Positions 1 through 10,546 of a stretch of DNA of 64,000 nt are shown here, piece by piece; within the stretch, counting starts at the first letter, position 1; every line of letters begins with the position of its first letter. The notes under the pieces were generated by a model. That model was not told where the DNA came from. It made no database searches and saw only the letters and a program-made list of their open reading frames with translations. This DNA is from Prasinococcaceae sp. CCMP 1430 (taxonomy: Eukaryota; Prasinodermophyta; Palmophyllophyceae; Prasinococcales; Prasinococcaceae): positions 8,767-72,766 of the forward strand of contig RQSC01000008.1 of NCBI GenBank assembly GCA_013416795.1. The letters run 5' to 3'. The position numbers and the translations under genes are program-made.

Positions 1-27
1 GGGCGCGGCGGGGCGCCGGCGAGGGCG

Positions 28-1515
28 ATGGCCGCGGGCGCGCCGGCTATCGCGGGCGTGCTACGCGACGCGTCGCTCGGAGGCGCGCGAGGCACGTGGA
101 TCGCGGGCGAGTGGGAGGCCGAGGGCGAGCTCGGCACGCTCGGCGTGACCGACCCCGCCACGGGCAAGGAGATCGCGCGTGTGCCGAAGAACGGCGCGGC
201 CGACGCCGCCCGCGCTGTCGCCGCCGCCAAGGACGCCTTCCCGGCGTGGGCGGCGCTGCCCGCCAAGCAGCGCAGCAGCGTGCTGCGGCGCTGGTATGAC
301 CTCATCGTCGAAAACACGGACGACCTGGCCGCGCTCATGACCGCCGAGGCGGGCAAGCCGCTGGCCGAGTCGCGAGGCGAGGTGGCGTACGCCGCCGTCT
401 TCGTCGAGTGGTTCGCCGAGGAGGGCCGGCGCATCGCCGGCGACGTGCTGGAGAGCCCGGTCCCTGGGAGGCGCATCGTGTCCATCAAACAACCCGTCGG
501 CGTGGTCGCGGCCATCACGCCGTGGAACTTCCCGCTGGCGATGGTGACGCGCAAGGTGGCGCCCGCGCTCGCGGTGGGCTGCACGGTGGTCATCAAGCCC
601 TCGGAGGAGACGCCTCTCAGCTGCCTGGCGCTCCTGGAGCTCGCGGAGCGCGCGGGCGTCCCCGCGGGCGTGCTCAACGCCGTCATGGGCGACGCGCCTG
701 CCATCGGGGGCGTGCTGTGCTCTTCAAAGGCCGTGCGCAAGCTCACGTTCACCGGCTCCACCGCCGTGGGCAAGATCCTGCTCAAGCAGTGCGCGGACAC
801 GGTCAAGAAGGTCAGTCTCGAGCTCGGGGGAAACGCGCCGCTGCTCGTGTTCGAGGACGCCGACCTGGACGCGGCGGTCGCGGGCTGCCTCTCACTGAAG
901 TTCAAGAACGCCGGGCAGGTGTGCGTGACCGTCAACCGCGCCATGGTGCACGAATCCGTGTACGACGACTTCTGCGCGCGCCTCGCCGAGGCCACCTCCA
1001 AGCTCAGCGTCGGGCCGGGCGGCGACGCGGGCGTGCAGATGGGGCCGCTCATAAACGAGCGCGCGCCGGACCGCGCCGCCGAGCACGTCGCCGATGCCGT
1101 CTCCAGGGGCGCCGAGTGCCTCACCGGCGGCGCGCGCTACTCCGACGAGCGCCCGGCGTCCTTCTTTCAGCCTACCGTGCTCAAGGGCGTCACCCCCGAC
1201 ATGCGCATATACCGCGAGGAGACCTTCGGCCCCGTCGCCGGCGTGGTGAGGTTTTCCACCGAGGAGGAGGCCGTCGCGATGGCCAACGACACCGACTACG
1301 GCCTGGCCGCCTACCTGTACACCAAGGACATGTCACGCTCCTGGCGCGTGGCCGAGGCGCTCGAGTACGGCATCGTGGGCGTCAACGAGACCGCCTGCTC
1401 CAACGAGATCGCGCCGTTCGGCGGATGCAAGGAGTCGGGCCTCGGGCGCGAGGGCGGCCTCGTGGGCGTGGACGACTTCCTGGAGATCAAGGGCATCACC
1501 TTCGGGGCGATCTGA
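28..1515 (+). CDS. Succinate-semialdehyde dehydrogenase (ALDH family)
   Basis: A 495-residue NAD(P)-dependent aldehyde dehydrogenase without introns. It is closest in pattern to succinate-semialdehyde dehydrogenase, which oxidises succinate semialdehyde to succinate in the GABA shunt. Visible signature parts are the PWNFP loop (Asn167), FTGSTAVG of the Rossmann turn, LELGGNAP with general base Glu265, and NAGQVCV with catalytic Cys299. The C-terminus GLGREGG...DFLEIKG is typical of the GabD/ALDH5 branch. The frame stays open to the window edge (nine codons upstream of the ATG), so a longer N-terminus or a mitochondrial transit peptide could lie outside the window. Family assignment is firm; substrate is inferred from motif similarity. 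Confidence 0.9.
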   Translation: MAAGAPAIAGVLRDASLGGARGTWIAGEWEAEGELGTLGVTDPATGKEIARVPKNGAADAARAVAAAKDAFPAWAALPAKQRSSVLRRWYDLIVENTDDLAALMTAEAGKPLAESRGEVAYAAVFVEWFAEEGRRIAGDVLESPVPGRRIVSIKQPVGVVAAITPWNFPLAMVTRKVAPALAVGCTVVIKPSEETPLSCLALLELAERAGVPAGVLNAVMGDAPAIGGVLCSSKAVRKLTFTGSTAVGKILLKQCADTVKKVSLELGGNAPLLVFEDADLDAAVAGCLSLKFKNAGQVCVTVNRAMVHESVYDDFCARLAEATSKLSVGPGGDAGVQMGPLINERAPDRAAEHVADAVSRGAECLTGGARYSDERPASFFQPTVLKGVTPDMRIYREETFGPVAGVVRFSTEEEAVAMANDTDYGLAAYLYTKDMSRSWRVAEALEYGIVGVNETACSNEIAPFGGCKESGLGREGGLVGVDDFLEIKGITFGAI

Positions 1516-1831
1516 GCCATCGGCCGATCCGATGCCCTCCGTGCGCCCTCGAGGCCGCGGCGCGCACGAGCGCCCGGGCGAGAGAGCGCGAGGTCCGGGG
1601 GAACGGCGGGACGGGCGCCCACCGTCCTCCTGCGGCTGTATAAAAGACATATGATTACATCCGACCCATGCTCCAGGCGTGCGCTTTCCCTCGTGTCGCC
1701 GCCGCAGCGGGTCTCGGGTGGGCGCGCCCACCGCGGGCGGCGCGCGCGGCGCCCCATCTGCGCGCGCGCACGAGAGAGAGGGGGGGGGGGGGAGCGAGAG
1801 AAAGGGCAGGACTGGCTGGTGGGTTCGCAGC
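1516..1831. other. Short convergent spacer
   Basis: The space between the dehydrogenase stop and the end of the minus-strand GFA gene. It is GC-rich except for a TATA-like island near 1638-1650 (TGTATAAAAGACATATG) and a purine run near 1772-1806. No gene was found; 3' UTRs and polyadenylation signals of both genes probably lie here. Confidence 0.5.
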
Positions 1832-2275
1832 TCAGCCGTCCCCCACATCGGTCTCGGCGGCAATGCCCGTCGCGGCGAACGACCCCTCCCAGTCGCGGCC
1901 GTCGAAGTCGGCGAAGGTGACCACGTCGGCGGTGCCCTCGTCGATGCAGTGGACGTTGACGCCAAAGCCGTCGGGGTTTGACCTGGGCACGTAGAATGGG
2001 CAAATGCCGCAGGTCGAGCAGAAGAGGTGCCTCGCGGTGTGCGTGCCGAAGCGGTACTCGCTGATGACGCGGTGCGCCGACCCGTCCCCGCCCGCGCGCG
2101 GCGCGGTCGCGTCGAGAGCCGCGGGGGCGAGCAGGCGGAAGCGTGCCGCCGGCACCATGGTGTGGTCGTTGCGCTTCATCGCGCAGATGGAGCAGTTGCA
2201 GCGCCACGCCTTGAGCCGTGGCCCCCCCTCGAACTCGAAGCGCACCGCGCCGCAGTGGCAGCCGCCGCGGTGCAC
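1832..2275 (-). CDS. CENP-V/GFA-domain protein
   Basis: The 147 residues carry the glutathione-dependent formaldehyde-activating (GFA)/CENP-V zinc fold. The sequence begins HRGGCHCGAVRFE, giving the first CxC zinc pair, followed by CNCSIC for the second site and FCSTCGICPFY for the third cysteine cluster. Proteins of this fold include bacterial S-(hydroxymethyl)glutathione synthase-like proteins and eukaryotic CENP-V; the catalytic role in eukaryotes is uncertain. The listed 5' boundary is a GTG (2273-2275). The frame continues upstream (...PGGPVVHRGG) without an in-frame ATG, so an upstream exon carrying the real start is likely but was not resolved. Confidence 0.75.
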   Translation of the reverse strand: MHRGGCHCGAVRFEFEGGPRLKAWRCNCSICAMKRNDHTMVPAARFRLLAPAALDATAPRAGGDGSAHRVISEYRFGTHTARHLFCSTCGICPFYVPRSNPDGFGVNVHCIDEGTADVVTFADFDGRDWEGSFAATGIAAETDVGDG

Positions 2276-4638
2276 GACCGGCCCGCCGGGGCACGCGCCC
2301 GCGAATGTCAGCCTTGGCCCAGAGGCCGAGCGACGCCGCGCCCCCCCCGGCCGCGGCGCTGACGTGCACGCCGCGGTCGCCCCGACGAGCCGCGGGTCTC
2401 TGCTCGCCCCGAGGATGAGCTGGGAATTGTCCTCCCCGCACCCACACCCCGTGTTCTGCCTTTTTTATTTTATTTTATTTTCTTTTTTATTCCCCTGCAT
2501 CGCTCGGGATGTGCAAAGAACAAACAAAACCAAAACAGAACAAACACACAGGCAACGCGCACGAATCGCCGCTCCTCGTGCGAGACCATCGGTCGGATGG
2601 AGCGCCGCGCGGGGCCTCGAGCCCCGTCGGCGTTCAAGTTCATTCGCGCGTTCCGTTCCTCCCAGTTCCTCCCAGGGACGCTGGTGAGTTCGAAGGCGTG
2701 CGCTCCCCGCTGCGGAGGCGCGCCTCGCGGGCCTCGCCTCGCGGCCGGCCGAGCGCGTGTTCGGCCCGGGCCGGAACTTTGCGGTGTCGCTCGGGCGGCC
2801 GCTCCGCGTTTCGCGCACTTTGCCGCGCACCCCGCCCGCGCGCGCGGCGCATCGCGAAAACGCTAAATTTACGGAAACGTGGCGCGCGTTGGCGCCGTTG
2901 CGGGCGGGCGTCGGTCGGCCGAAACGACGCGCGCGCCGACCGACCGGGCGGACGCACACAGAGTTGGTAGGACGACGCGATCCTTTCTATGATCCTGCCG
3001 GTTCGGTGGCCCCACGCCATGATGCATACTGCGACGGAAGGGGGCGTGGCGCGGCGCGGCGGCGCGCGGCGCGGCGTCCTGCCCGGCCCGGAATTCGGAA
3101 TTTCGTTCGAAATGCGGAAACGGAAAAAACGCTGGGCGTTTTCGCGCTCCGCTTTTTCGCGCGGCCCGGCGGCGCGCCTCCCTAATCGGCTAATCGCGGC
3201 GGCGCGCCGCCCGCGCGCGCCGCTTCCGGAAATTTTGCGGAAACGGAAACGTTACCGTGCGTTACGCAGGATGTGATATGCCGCACCATCTATTGGCAGC
3301 CGCGCGGGCGGGGCGCGCCGGCGCGCAACGCTTCCGGAAATTTTGCGGAAACGGAAACGTTCGTTACGCGATATGTCATCATCATGCTCCACCATCGATC
3401 GAATCTTCATTCTCATTCGATTGCGGTCATAGGCGTCTCGCCCTGGTCGGGCGTCCCAACGTTGCGATCTGTAATAAGGACGGCGCGTTGACTGTGCCTT
3501 GTCCACGTCACCAACCCCCGTCACCGCGTCCTCGCCCACGTGGGGCCGCGCGTCATATCTTTTCGTATCTTCACGATCTTCCGTCTCCAGTCTCTTTCAC
3601 CGATGGCCTCGGCTGGCGCGTCATTGCGTCCAGGTCAAAACGCATGCGAGGCGGCTGGGCGACATCGCGGGCCGCGCGCTCGACCGGGCCGGCCGAGGCC
3701 GGCCGAGGCTCGGGCGAACGCGCGGCGCGCGCACGCCGCCCGCATGCTCTCTCTCGTACGAGGTCGGGTGGCTGGCTGGCTCACGGGGGGCGCGTGTCCG
3801 CCGCGACGCGCCTCGATCGGATCGATCGATCGATCGATGCCCCCGACGGCGTGGACGCCCCTTCGCGTGGCGCCTCTGCGCACGTGATGCGAGAGCGTCA
3901 CATCCATATGGCATGAGTGAGTAAGAATGCATTCGATCGATCGAGGCCATCGATCGATCGATCGACGCTGCCTCGTCGCTACGGCCAACGAAACGGACGG
4001 GAACGAAACGCTCCGACGAACGAGGACGTTAGCTGAGCGCGCGCGTGCGGGCGGGGGCCAGCCGGCGGACGGACGCGTTTCGCGGCCGCCGTTTTCGGGC
4101 CGCGCGTTCCGTCGGTTTCGCGGCGCGAGACACGTCGGTCGGCACGGTCAGCGTGCGCGCGCCGCCGGCCGCGCAATCCGCCCGGCCCCCGGGACGCTGT
4201 CAATGCGCGCGCCGAAGAGCGCCCCGCGCGGGAAAACGACTTGGCACGGCGCCGTCGACGAGAGAGTCCATGCCATGCGCAGACGCAGCCCAACCCAGTC
4301 CCGCCACCACTTGAGAGCGGACGCGCGGTATATCTGGTACTGTACCTGGTATCGAGACCTGGTAGAATCAGATTCAATTCCGACTGCGAGCGTGTCCCGA
4401 GTGCGCGGGTTGCTTTCAGCGTCAAACTTTGAACCAGGCATTATTGCCGAGGTCATTTTCCGACATGTCGTTGTCGGCCTTTGTTATGTCTCGCTTGGGG
4501 CGAATTTGGGCGCGCGCGCACTGATCGCCGATCGGCGGCAGCGCCACAGCGCGAACAGCCGCCGCGACCTCGGGGTTCCCGCCACGCCGTCCAGAGGGGG
4601 AGAGGAGGGGGAGGGCGCGGAAGGCGACGGCGGCGACC
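2276..4638. other. Long GC-rich spacer with simple repeats
   Basis: About 2.4 kb without a convincing gene. It contains a T-rich tract (2461-2490), very CG-rich stretches, a 33-bp perfect direct repeat (3221/3329), and GATC-repeat tracts at about 3822-3840 and 3944-3965. Open frames here have arginine/proline-dominated composition typical of GC-rich noncoding DNA. The upstream part must hold the promoter of the GFA gene (-), and the last few hundred bases that of the plus-strand genes. Confidence 0.5.
3221..3361. repeat. 33-bp direct repeat pair, 108 bp apart
   Basis: Two identical 33-bp copies at 3221-3253 and 3329-3361. The core reads CTTCCGGAAATTTTGCGG and runs on into a doubled GGAAACG motif. 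Related GGAAAC pieces occur near 2870 and 3115-3130. The sequence directly after each copy is also similar (GTTACGC). The function is unknown; paired cis-regulatory sites are one possibility. Confidence 0.8.
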
Positions 4639-4703
4639 ATGGCGAGCGAGGGGGGCTCCGCGCAGGAGACGGCGGCGCTCGTGCTCGACAACGGCAGCGG
4701 AAT
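4639..4703 (+). pseudogene. Orphan actin-type first exon
   Basis: An ATG opens a short frame reading MASEGGSAQETAALVLDNGS, then GM. This matches the very start of conventional actin (…ALVxDNGSGMCKAGFAGDD…). The match stops at ...GGAAT|GTGCGCGCG, where GTGCG fits the splice-donor consensus of this genome. Downstream there is no actin continuation; the next coding sequence is the unrelated zinc-finger gene starting at 4910. It is best read as a solitary actin exon 1 left by duplication or rearrangement. It could also be spliced onto the downstream gene as an alternative leader. The identity of the peptide is clear; its status is inference. Confidence 0.6.
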
Positions 4704-4909
4704 GTGCGCGCGCGGGACGCGCGGCGCGGGAGCGAGACCGAAGGGGGTGCGCCCCGGCTCAAGTCGCGGGCCCCGGGGAGGCTGGGCGAGGTCGAGGAGG
4801 GGGAAAGGAGGAGGCAGGCAAGGCGAGCGGTGGTGCGTGCGTGTGTGTGTGTTTTGAGGGTGGGAGGGGCGGCGCGTCGGCGCCTCGGTGGCGCGCGCAC
4901 GGAGCGGCG

Positions 4910-7536
4910 ATGTGGTCCAATGCGCCCGGCGCGGGCGGCGCAGCGCTCGGGGATGGCAACGCCGGCGGGGGGCAGGCTGGCGGCAGGCCAGAGAAGGATG
5001 ATGCACCGGAGGGCAGCGGCGACGTGGGGGGTGGAGGCGTGGGCGATGCCGCCGGCAGCGCGCAGGGGGGCGGCGCGTCCGCCATTGCCGCCGCTTCCGC
5101 TCCGGGCGCCTCGGCCGCACCTGCACCGGATGCCGCAGCCTCGGGGGCGAGCGCCGCAGCCGCGGCGGCGGCTGCCGGCCGGACGAGCGAAGCTGCCCCT
5201 CCAACAGATCCGAGCGGCGGTGCTCGGGCCGGGCCGAGCGCCACCACCGCCGGGCGGAGCGAGGCAGACGCCGGACCGAAGCAGGTGCCACGGCCGAGCG
5301 CCGCAGCAGCAGCCGCCGCTGCCCCGGCGAGCAAAGCTGCTCGAACAGACCCGAGCGGTGGCGCTCCCGCCCGGGGCCGGAGCGCCCCCGCCGTCGGGCG
5401 GAGCGAGGCAGACGCCGCCGGGAAGAGAGCCGCCGGGAAGAGCGACGCCCGACCGAAGCAGGTGCTCACCTTTCGTGGCAACACCATAAGCGTGTGCACC
5501 GACCAGGGGACGGTGCGCGTCGTGTCGCGCAACGGCCTCGGCGTGCCCAAGTCGGCCGACGGTGCCAAGCTCGCCGCCGCTGCGGGACTTGCGGGTGTCT
5601 TGCAGAACCAGAACGGTTCGACGGTGCCACGCGGCATCACGTGTCACAAGGTGCGTGCGCCCGGGGCGCGAGCGTGGCCACGGCGAGCCGGCGCGTCGCG
5701 AACGCGAGTCTCGGCCGCTGCTGCGGCCGCTGCTGCGCACACGCAAGCGAGCGGTCCCTGACTACTTCGCACACGCCCCCTCACACACACCCCACCCGCA
5801 CGCACACACACCCTTTCCCGCCGCGCGCGCACCAGTGCGCCGGCAAGCTGCACCGCGCGCCTCAGTCGAGCGCGACGTGCGAGCAGTGCGGCATCTCGTT
5901 CCACACGTACGACTGCGGCCATCGCTACGAGGACGTCGGCATGACCGAATACATCCGGGCGCACCCCAAGGAATGCCCCAAGTGCAACCATATTTGCGTC
6001 TGCTCGGGCGGAAAGGTGCTGTGCAACGCGGCCAAGGCCAAAGCCGCGCGCCGCGCGCGGAAGGAGGAGCGCCTGGCGGCTGGATTGCCGTACCCGCCCC
6101 GCCGCGAGACTGCGGTGTCGGGGCGCCCAAGGGCGCGACCCCGCCCGCTCACCGCCATGAAGGGTGCCGCGAGCAACATCCTTGGCACAGCGAAGGCGGC
6201 GGGGATCGAGCCGCCGAACAAGCGCCAGCGTCGCGCGCCGTTGGGCGGCGGTGAAGGAATCCAGCGGCAAGCCCCGCAGTACACGGCCGCGGCATTGCAG
6301 GCGATGCAGGCACAGGCCATGGCCCAAGCGATGGCCAACGACCCCTCGCACAACGCCCTGCATCATCAGCTGTACCAGCTGCAAGCACTCCAAGGGGCGG
6401 TGGGCGCGGGCGCGGCGAGCGCGCTTTTGCCGCTTGCGAATGATGGGCGTGGCGCGCCCCCGATGCAGAGCGCGATCATCCAGGCGCAGCAGGCGCAACA
6501 GCGCCCCTTGGCCAACACGCTCAACACCTCCTTGATCGTGCCACCGCTGGGGGGAGCACACGTGTCGCCGAGTCAGCAGGCTGGCCTCGTCACCAACAGT
6601 GGTGAGACCGCGCGAGTGGCTTTGAGCCATGCTAGCGTGGCGATGAATGCAGGGGCCATGGATCTCGCGGTCAGCGCCATGCAGCCCAACGGAATACCTC
6701 ATGCGCAGGTCCAGCAGGGCGCCATGCTGGCCGCACAGCAGCAGAGGCAGGGGCAGCAGGACATCGTGGGACAGGCGCAGCAGCTGATTGCGCGTCTAGC
6801 GCAGCAGCAGGCGCTGCTGGAACAGCAGACGCAGCAGCTCAATCAGCAACAGATGGAGTTGCTGCGCGCACAGCAGCAGGCGCAGCAGCAGATGCAACGC
6901 ATGCAGCACGAGCAGCACGCACAGGCGGCGCAGCGAGTGCAGCAGCAGCAGCAGCGGCGGCAGCAGCAACGGGAGCATCAAGAAACACAGCAGCAGGTGC
7001 AACAGCTCGCGCTACAGCAGGCGCTGCAGCAGGCGCAGCAACGAGAGGAGCAGATGATTGGGCATCAAGTGCAGTTGATGCAGGCGGCCCAACCCGCCAC
7101 TTTTCTGGGAGGCGGTCCTGGGCTGCCCCCCAGCATTGCACTTCCGAATGCACCGCAAGGTGCAGCCGCCGCCGGTCGCGCGGGCGGTGATCAAGCCATA
7201 GCATCCCTCCAAGCGACGATCGCGAGCCTCCGCGAGGAGCTCGCCACGGTGCGCGGCAAGCATGAGGATGGGAAAGCGGAGACCGGCAGGTCGGGCGGCC
7301 TGACCGCCACCGTGGCTCTCCAAGGAGAGTCGCCGAAGTCAAAGGGCGAGGGCAGGAGTGCAGCAGCAGGCGCCGCGAAGCAGGTGAAAAGCGGCGCCCG
7401 GGCACCTCAACGTGCGGCCCGCACGATCGACCAGGACGACGCCGATGCCGCAGCTGTGCTGCTGGGTCTGATGCCTGCCGCGCGCCCGCGCGGCCGCAAG
7501 AACAAAAGCAAGAAGAAGGATCTCCCCAAGGCGTAG
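4910..7536 (+). CDS. CDCA7-like (zf-4CXXC_R1) zinc-finger, poly-Q protein
   Basis: Two exons, 4910-5650 and 5836-7536 (intron GTGCGTGCGC...ACCAG, phase 0), give 813 residues. Residues 1-180 are Ala/Gly/Pro-rich low complexity with recurring TDPSGGA and GRSEAD blocks. The conserved core straddles the intron. It starts at ITCHK|CAGK, continues ATCEQCGISFHTYDCGHRY, and ends CPKCNHICVCSGGKVLC. This cysteine layout matches the zf-4CXXC_R1 domain of CDCA7/JPO proteins, which in animals and plants recruit the HELLS/DDM1 remodeller to chromatin. A basic stretch follows (AKAARRARKEER). Residues ~520-690 are extremely Gln-rich, predicted coiled coil, and the tail is Lys-rich (RGRKNKSKKKD). A nuclear chromatin or transcription role is inferred. 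Confidence 0.75.
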
Positions 7537-8066
7537 AAAAAAGACGCGGGTACTGACACTCCAGGCCACCGAAGCATTCGAATGGGTGTCCTCGACCGCA
7601 CGCCCAGCGCCACAAGACCTCGCCGGCTGTCAGCGCACGCGCGCGAGGGCACGTGGCACTGTCATCTGGTCACGGTGAGGGCAGACGGCAGCTCTATGTC
7701 GCCCTCATGGCCGCCAGCAGTCCAACTAATGCGAAATTGTTTTTGCATCCATCGATCGATACGCGCGCTCGCCGCGACCATCCTGTTGCACGATCTTGCC
7801 CCGCCAGGTCGTCCTGCCCCCCCCACGGAATTTTTTTGATTCTCGCGACGATGTTCCTCCTGTGCGAAACTTTTATTTTTATTGCCCCGCATTTTCGACC
7901 ATAAACAAAAACACCGCCGTCAAAAAACTGTTCCTTTCATGGACTCCTTAGTATTTTCGAGCACTTTTCGTTTGTGATTTCGATCACATTGCGTGAATTT
8001 CCAAATCCCAAAACACAACAGCCGTGAAATAGAGCGGACTGTACGAACTTCTCCGTTATTACGTGC
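7537..8066. other. Convergent spacer, AT-rich centre
   Basis: Between the stops of the zinc-finger gene and the NAPRT gene. The stretch 7735-8000 is clearly more AT-rich than its surroundings, with T-runs at 7829-7837 and 7868-7878, consistent with two facing 3' UTRs. No gene was found. Confidence 0.5.
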
Positions 8067-9740
8067 TCAGCTGAGCTCCCCGACGGGCGCCTCCTCGAGC
8101 CATAGCTGGTGTATGAAGGTGTACAGCTCGTCAGACACGGACACCTTGTATGGCGTGGGGTTGAGCGGCCGCAGGTGATCTTGGCGCATGCGGCTTATTG
8201 ACTTGCGGCAGTGCTCGCGGGCGGGGGCAATGTGGGGGCGGGCAGGGAGGGGATCGACGAGCGCGCCATCCCACACGACGTTGAGCAGCCGCTCCACTCT
8301 CGTCGGGACGACAAACGCGCGCTTTGACTCCGCAAAGGGGTGCCGGCACAGTATGCGCTGGCCTGCCCGCGGCGGCTCCTCGTTCTCGCCCATGATGAGG
8401 TCCAGCAGTGCGAGCCCTTCCTTCCCGAAGATACGAAAGGCCTGCTTCTTGCCCGGGATGGTCACCTTGGCGACGTCCTCGCTGAGCTTGATGCGCGGCG
8501 TGCCGTTCATCTCCACGAGCTTGTACACGCCGCCAAGGGCGGGCTGCTTGTAGCAGGTCACAAGATGCGTGCCGATGCCAAACGCGTCGATTGCGTGCCC
8601 CTGCTCGTTCAGACTCAGCAAGACGTCCTCGTGGATGTCGTTGGACGCCACAATCGACACCTTGGCAAGCGCATCCACCTGGTCGGGCACGAGCACCTGT
8701 CCTGTGAGTGTGATGATCTCCCTACACTGCTTGGAGAGGTACGCCAGGTCGCCGCTGTCGAGCCTCAGCCCGAGCGGCGCGTAGCCCAGCTCGATGAGCG
8801 CGAGCGCCACTGCCATGAAGTTTGGAAGGCCGGAGCGCATCACATCGTACGTGTCCACCAGCGCCAAAAAGCCACGCGGGAACGCCAGCGCGTACGCCAC
8901 GAATGCAGCGAGCTCGGAGCGGTTGGTGTCGTCCCCCACGAGCGCTCGCAGCGCGGGGATGCTCTGGATGAGCGCGAGCTTGTCGAGCACGAGCGGGGCG
9001 AGCTCCACGGCAGAGCCGTTGCCAGCGGCGCGCTCTAGCGTTCGCCCCTCGACCTCATCGAAGCTCGTGAAGCTAGACACGAACGAGTGGGCGTGCGTCC
9101 CCTTCACGGGCATGTCGAATATCGAGCCCGCTGCGACGTTGGAGGTCGCATCGAAGCCGCCCAAGTACGCGTACCGCGCCGCGGACACGCCGCCGTCCGG
9201 GCCCTGCGCGCGGCGAAGCCCGAACTCGAGCAGTTGTTTGTCAGGTCCTACGGCCTGCCTGTGCCTAGCGGCGTTCGTCGCAACCAGGCTGGCGTAGTTC
9301 ACCAGGCTGAGGATGGTCGTCTCGAGCAGCTGGACGACACCCACCGGCCCCTCGAGGCGCAGCAGCGGCACGCGCGGGAATACGACGGTGCCCTCGGCGA
9401 TCGCGTACACTTTGAGCTGCGACATGTCGAGCGCGGCCAGGTAGTCGAAGAAGGCATCCTCGCAGCGCCCCCCGAGGATGACGCGCAGCTTGTCGACGTC
9501 GTCCGCGGTGAATCTGTAGGCGTGGATGAACCTGAGCACCTCATCTAGCCCGGCGAACACCGCGTACTCGCCGTTGAAGGGGTTCTTGCGAAAGAAGACG
9601 TCGAAGACGGCCGTGTCCTCGTGCTTGCCCGCCCGGAAGTACGCGTACGCCATCGTGATTTGATACAGGTCGGTGAGCATGGGCGTGACGAGTGCGTTGG
9701 TTGGCGCCGCGGCGCCCTCGCCGCCTCGGGAGGCCGCCAT
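8067..9740 (-). CDS. NAPRT: Nicotinate phosphoribosyltransferase
   Basis: An intronless gene for 557 residues, close to the usual eukaryotic length of about 540. It joins nicotinate to PRPP to make nicotinate mononucleotide, the first step of the Preiss-Handler route to NAD. Family hallmarks are visible: MLTDLYQITMAYAYF near the N-terminus, FFRKNPFNGEYAVFAGL, and FGLRRAQGPDGG followed by GTHAHSFV with the autophosphorylated histidine region. LRLDSGDLAYLS and VASNDIHE of the PRPP-binding barrel follow, then GIGTHLVT. The start is the ATG at 9740-9738, just before the conserved block; the upstream in-frame extension is low-complexity Arg/Ala and is not counted. Confidence 0.93.
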   Translation of the reverse strand: MAASRGGEGAAAPTNALVTPMLTDLYQITMAYAYFRAGKHEDTAVFDVFFRKNPFNGEYAVFAGLDEVLRFIHAYRFTADDVDKLRVILGGRCEDAFFDYLAALDMSQLKVYAIAEGTVVFPRVPLLRLEGPVGVVQLLETTILSLVNYASLVATNAARHRQAVGPDKQLLEFGLRRAQGPDGGVSAARYAYLGGFDATSNVAAGSIFDMPVKGTHAHSFVSSFTSFDEVEGRTLERAAGNGSAVELAPLVLDKLALIQSIPALRALVGDDTNRSELAAFVAYALAFPRGFLALVDTYDVMRSGLPNFMAVALALIELGYAPLGLRLDSGDLAYLSKQCREIITLTGQVLVPDQVDALAKVSIVASNDIHEDVLLSLNEQGHAIDAFGIGTHLVTCYKQPALGGVYKLVEMNGTPRIKLSEDVAKVTIPGKKQAFRIFGKEGLALLDLIMGENEEPPRAGQRILCRHPFAESKRAFVVPTRVERLLNVVWDGALVDPLPARPHIAPAREHCRKSISRMRQDHLRPLNPTPYKVSVSDELYTFIHQLWLEEAPVGELS

Positions 9741-10546
9741 CGCGGCCGCCAAGGGGCGGCTCTCTCTCTCTCTCTCTCCCGCGCTGTCGCGCGCTGTCGC
9801 GCGCACGCGCGCGCGGGCGCGCGCGGGCGCACGTCCCGCCCCGCCCCGCCCCGCCCCGCCCCACCCCGCACGCGAGCGTACTGCGGCGGCTTCCGGGTCG
9901 AGCGGGAGGGTGCCGACCGACCCCCGCCTGGCTGATGGCACTAAATGAAGGCCCGCCCTCCTTGAACTCTCCCGTGGTTATATTAAATGTCTGATCGTGT
10001 GGTTTGTGCCCCGCGTCGCCCGCCTCTGCGCGTCCGCGCGCGCGCCTCTGCGCGCGGTGGTTGCGCGTGCGTTTTTCGCGAGCGCCGAAACTCGAATCGA
10101 ATTCGCGGAAGGGCGTCGCGGGCGCCCGGCGAAAGCGAAGGCGTCGAAACGCGCGCGCGCGCGGCGGAGCGCCGTTTCGCCGCGCGGGCGGCGCGCATCG
10201 GCACCCGCCCGAAGGGCGGTTCGGGCGAGGCCCCGATTCGACGGAAGGGGAATTTCGGGAAGAGACACGGGCGGAAAGCGCGGAAGAGCGACGCGCGAAA
10301 GAGGGCAAAGGCCGCGAGTGGGAGCGCGCAGGCGCACGCGCAGGCCGGGACGCACCACGCCGACACGAGCGTGTGGGGGGTGAGGGGGGGGGGGTGGGGA
10401 GGAGGGGACGCGCTTGCGGGGGCGCCACAGGCTGCGCGGCCGCGCTGCGCCCTGCCCCGTCACCACCGCGGGGCAAAAGCTCACCCCCCCCCCCACCCCC
10501 ACCCCCACCCCGGGCGGGCTCCGCGGGGCCTGGGAGGGGGGCGTGC
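9741..10546. promoter_or_regulatory. Divergent promoter region NAPRT/SMC6
   Basis: An 800-bp head-to-head interval. It holds CT repeats (9761-9779), CG alternation, a CCCCG run (9837-9862), an isolated AT-rich patch with a TATA-like TTATATTAAATG (9977-9990), and G/C homopolymer runs at 10378-10400 and 10486-10511. Both genes probably start from this shared interval; no defined binding sites could be assigned. Confidence 0.5.

Noticed and set aside
408-1643. Long Arg/Gly-rich open frame overlapping the dehydrogenase on the same strand
   Set aside because: Shadow of the real gene in another frame, caused by high GC; no domain and implausible composition.
4422-5746. Minus-strand open frames opposite the zinc-finger gene
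   Set aside because: Arg/Pro/Ser-rich antisense shadows; the plus strand carries the conserved cysteine domain.
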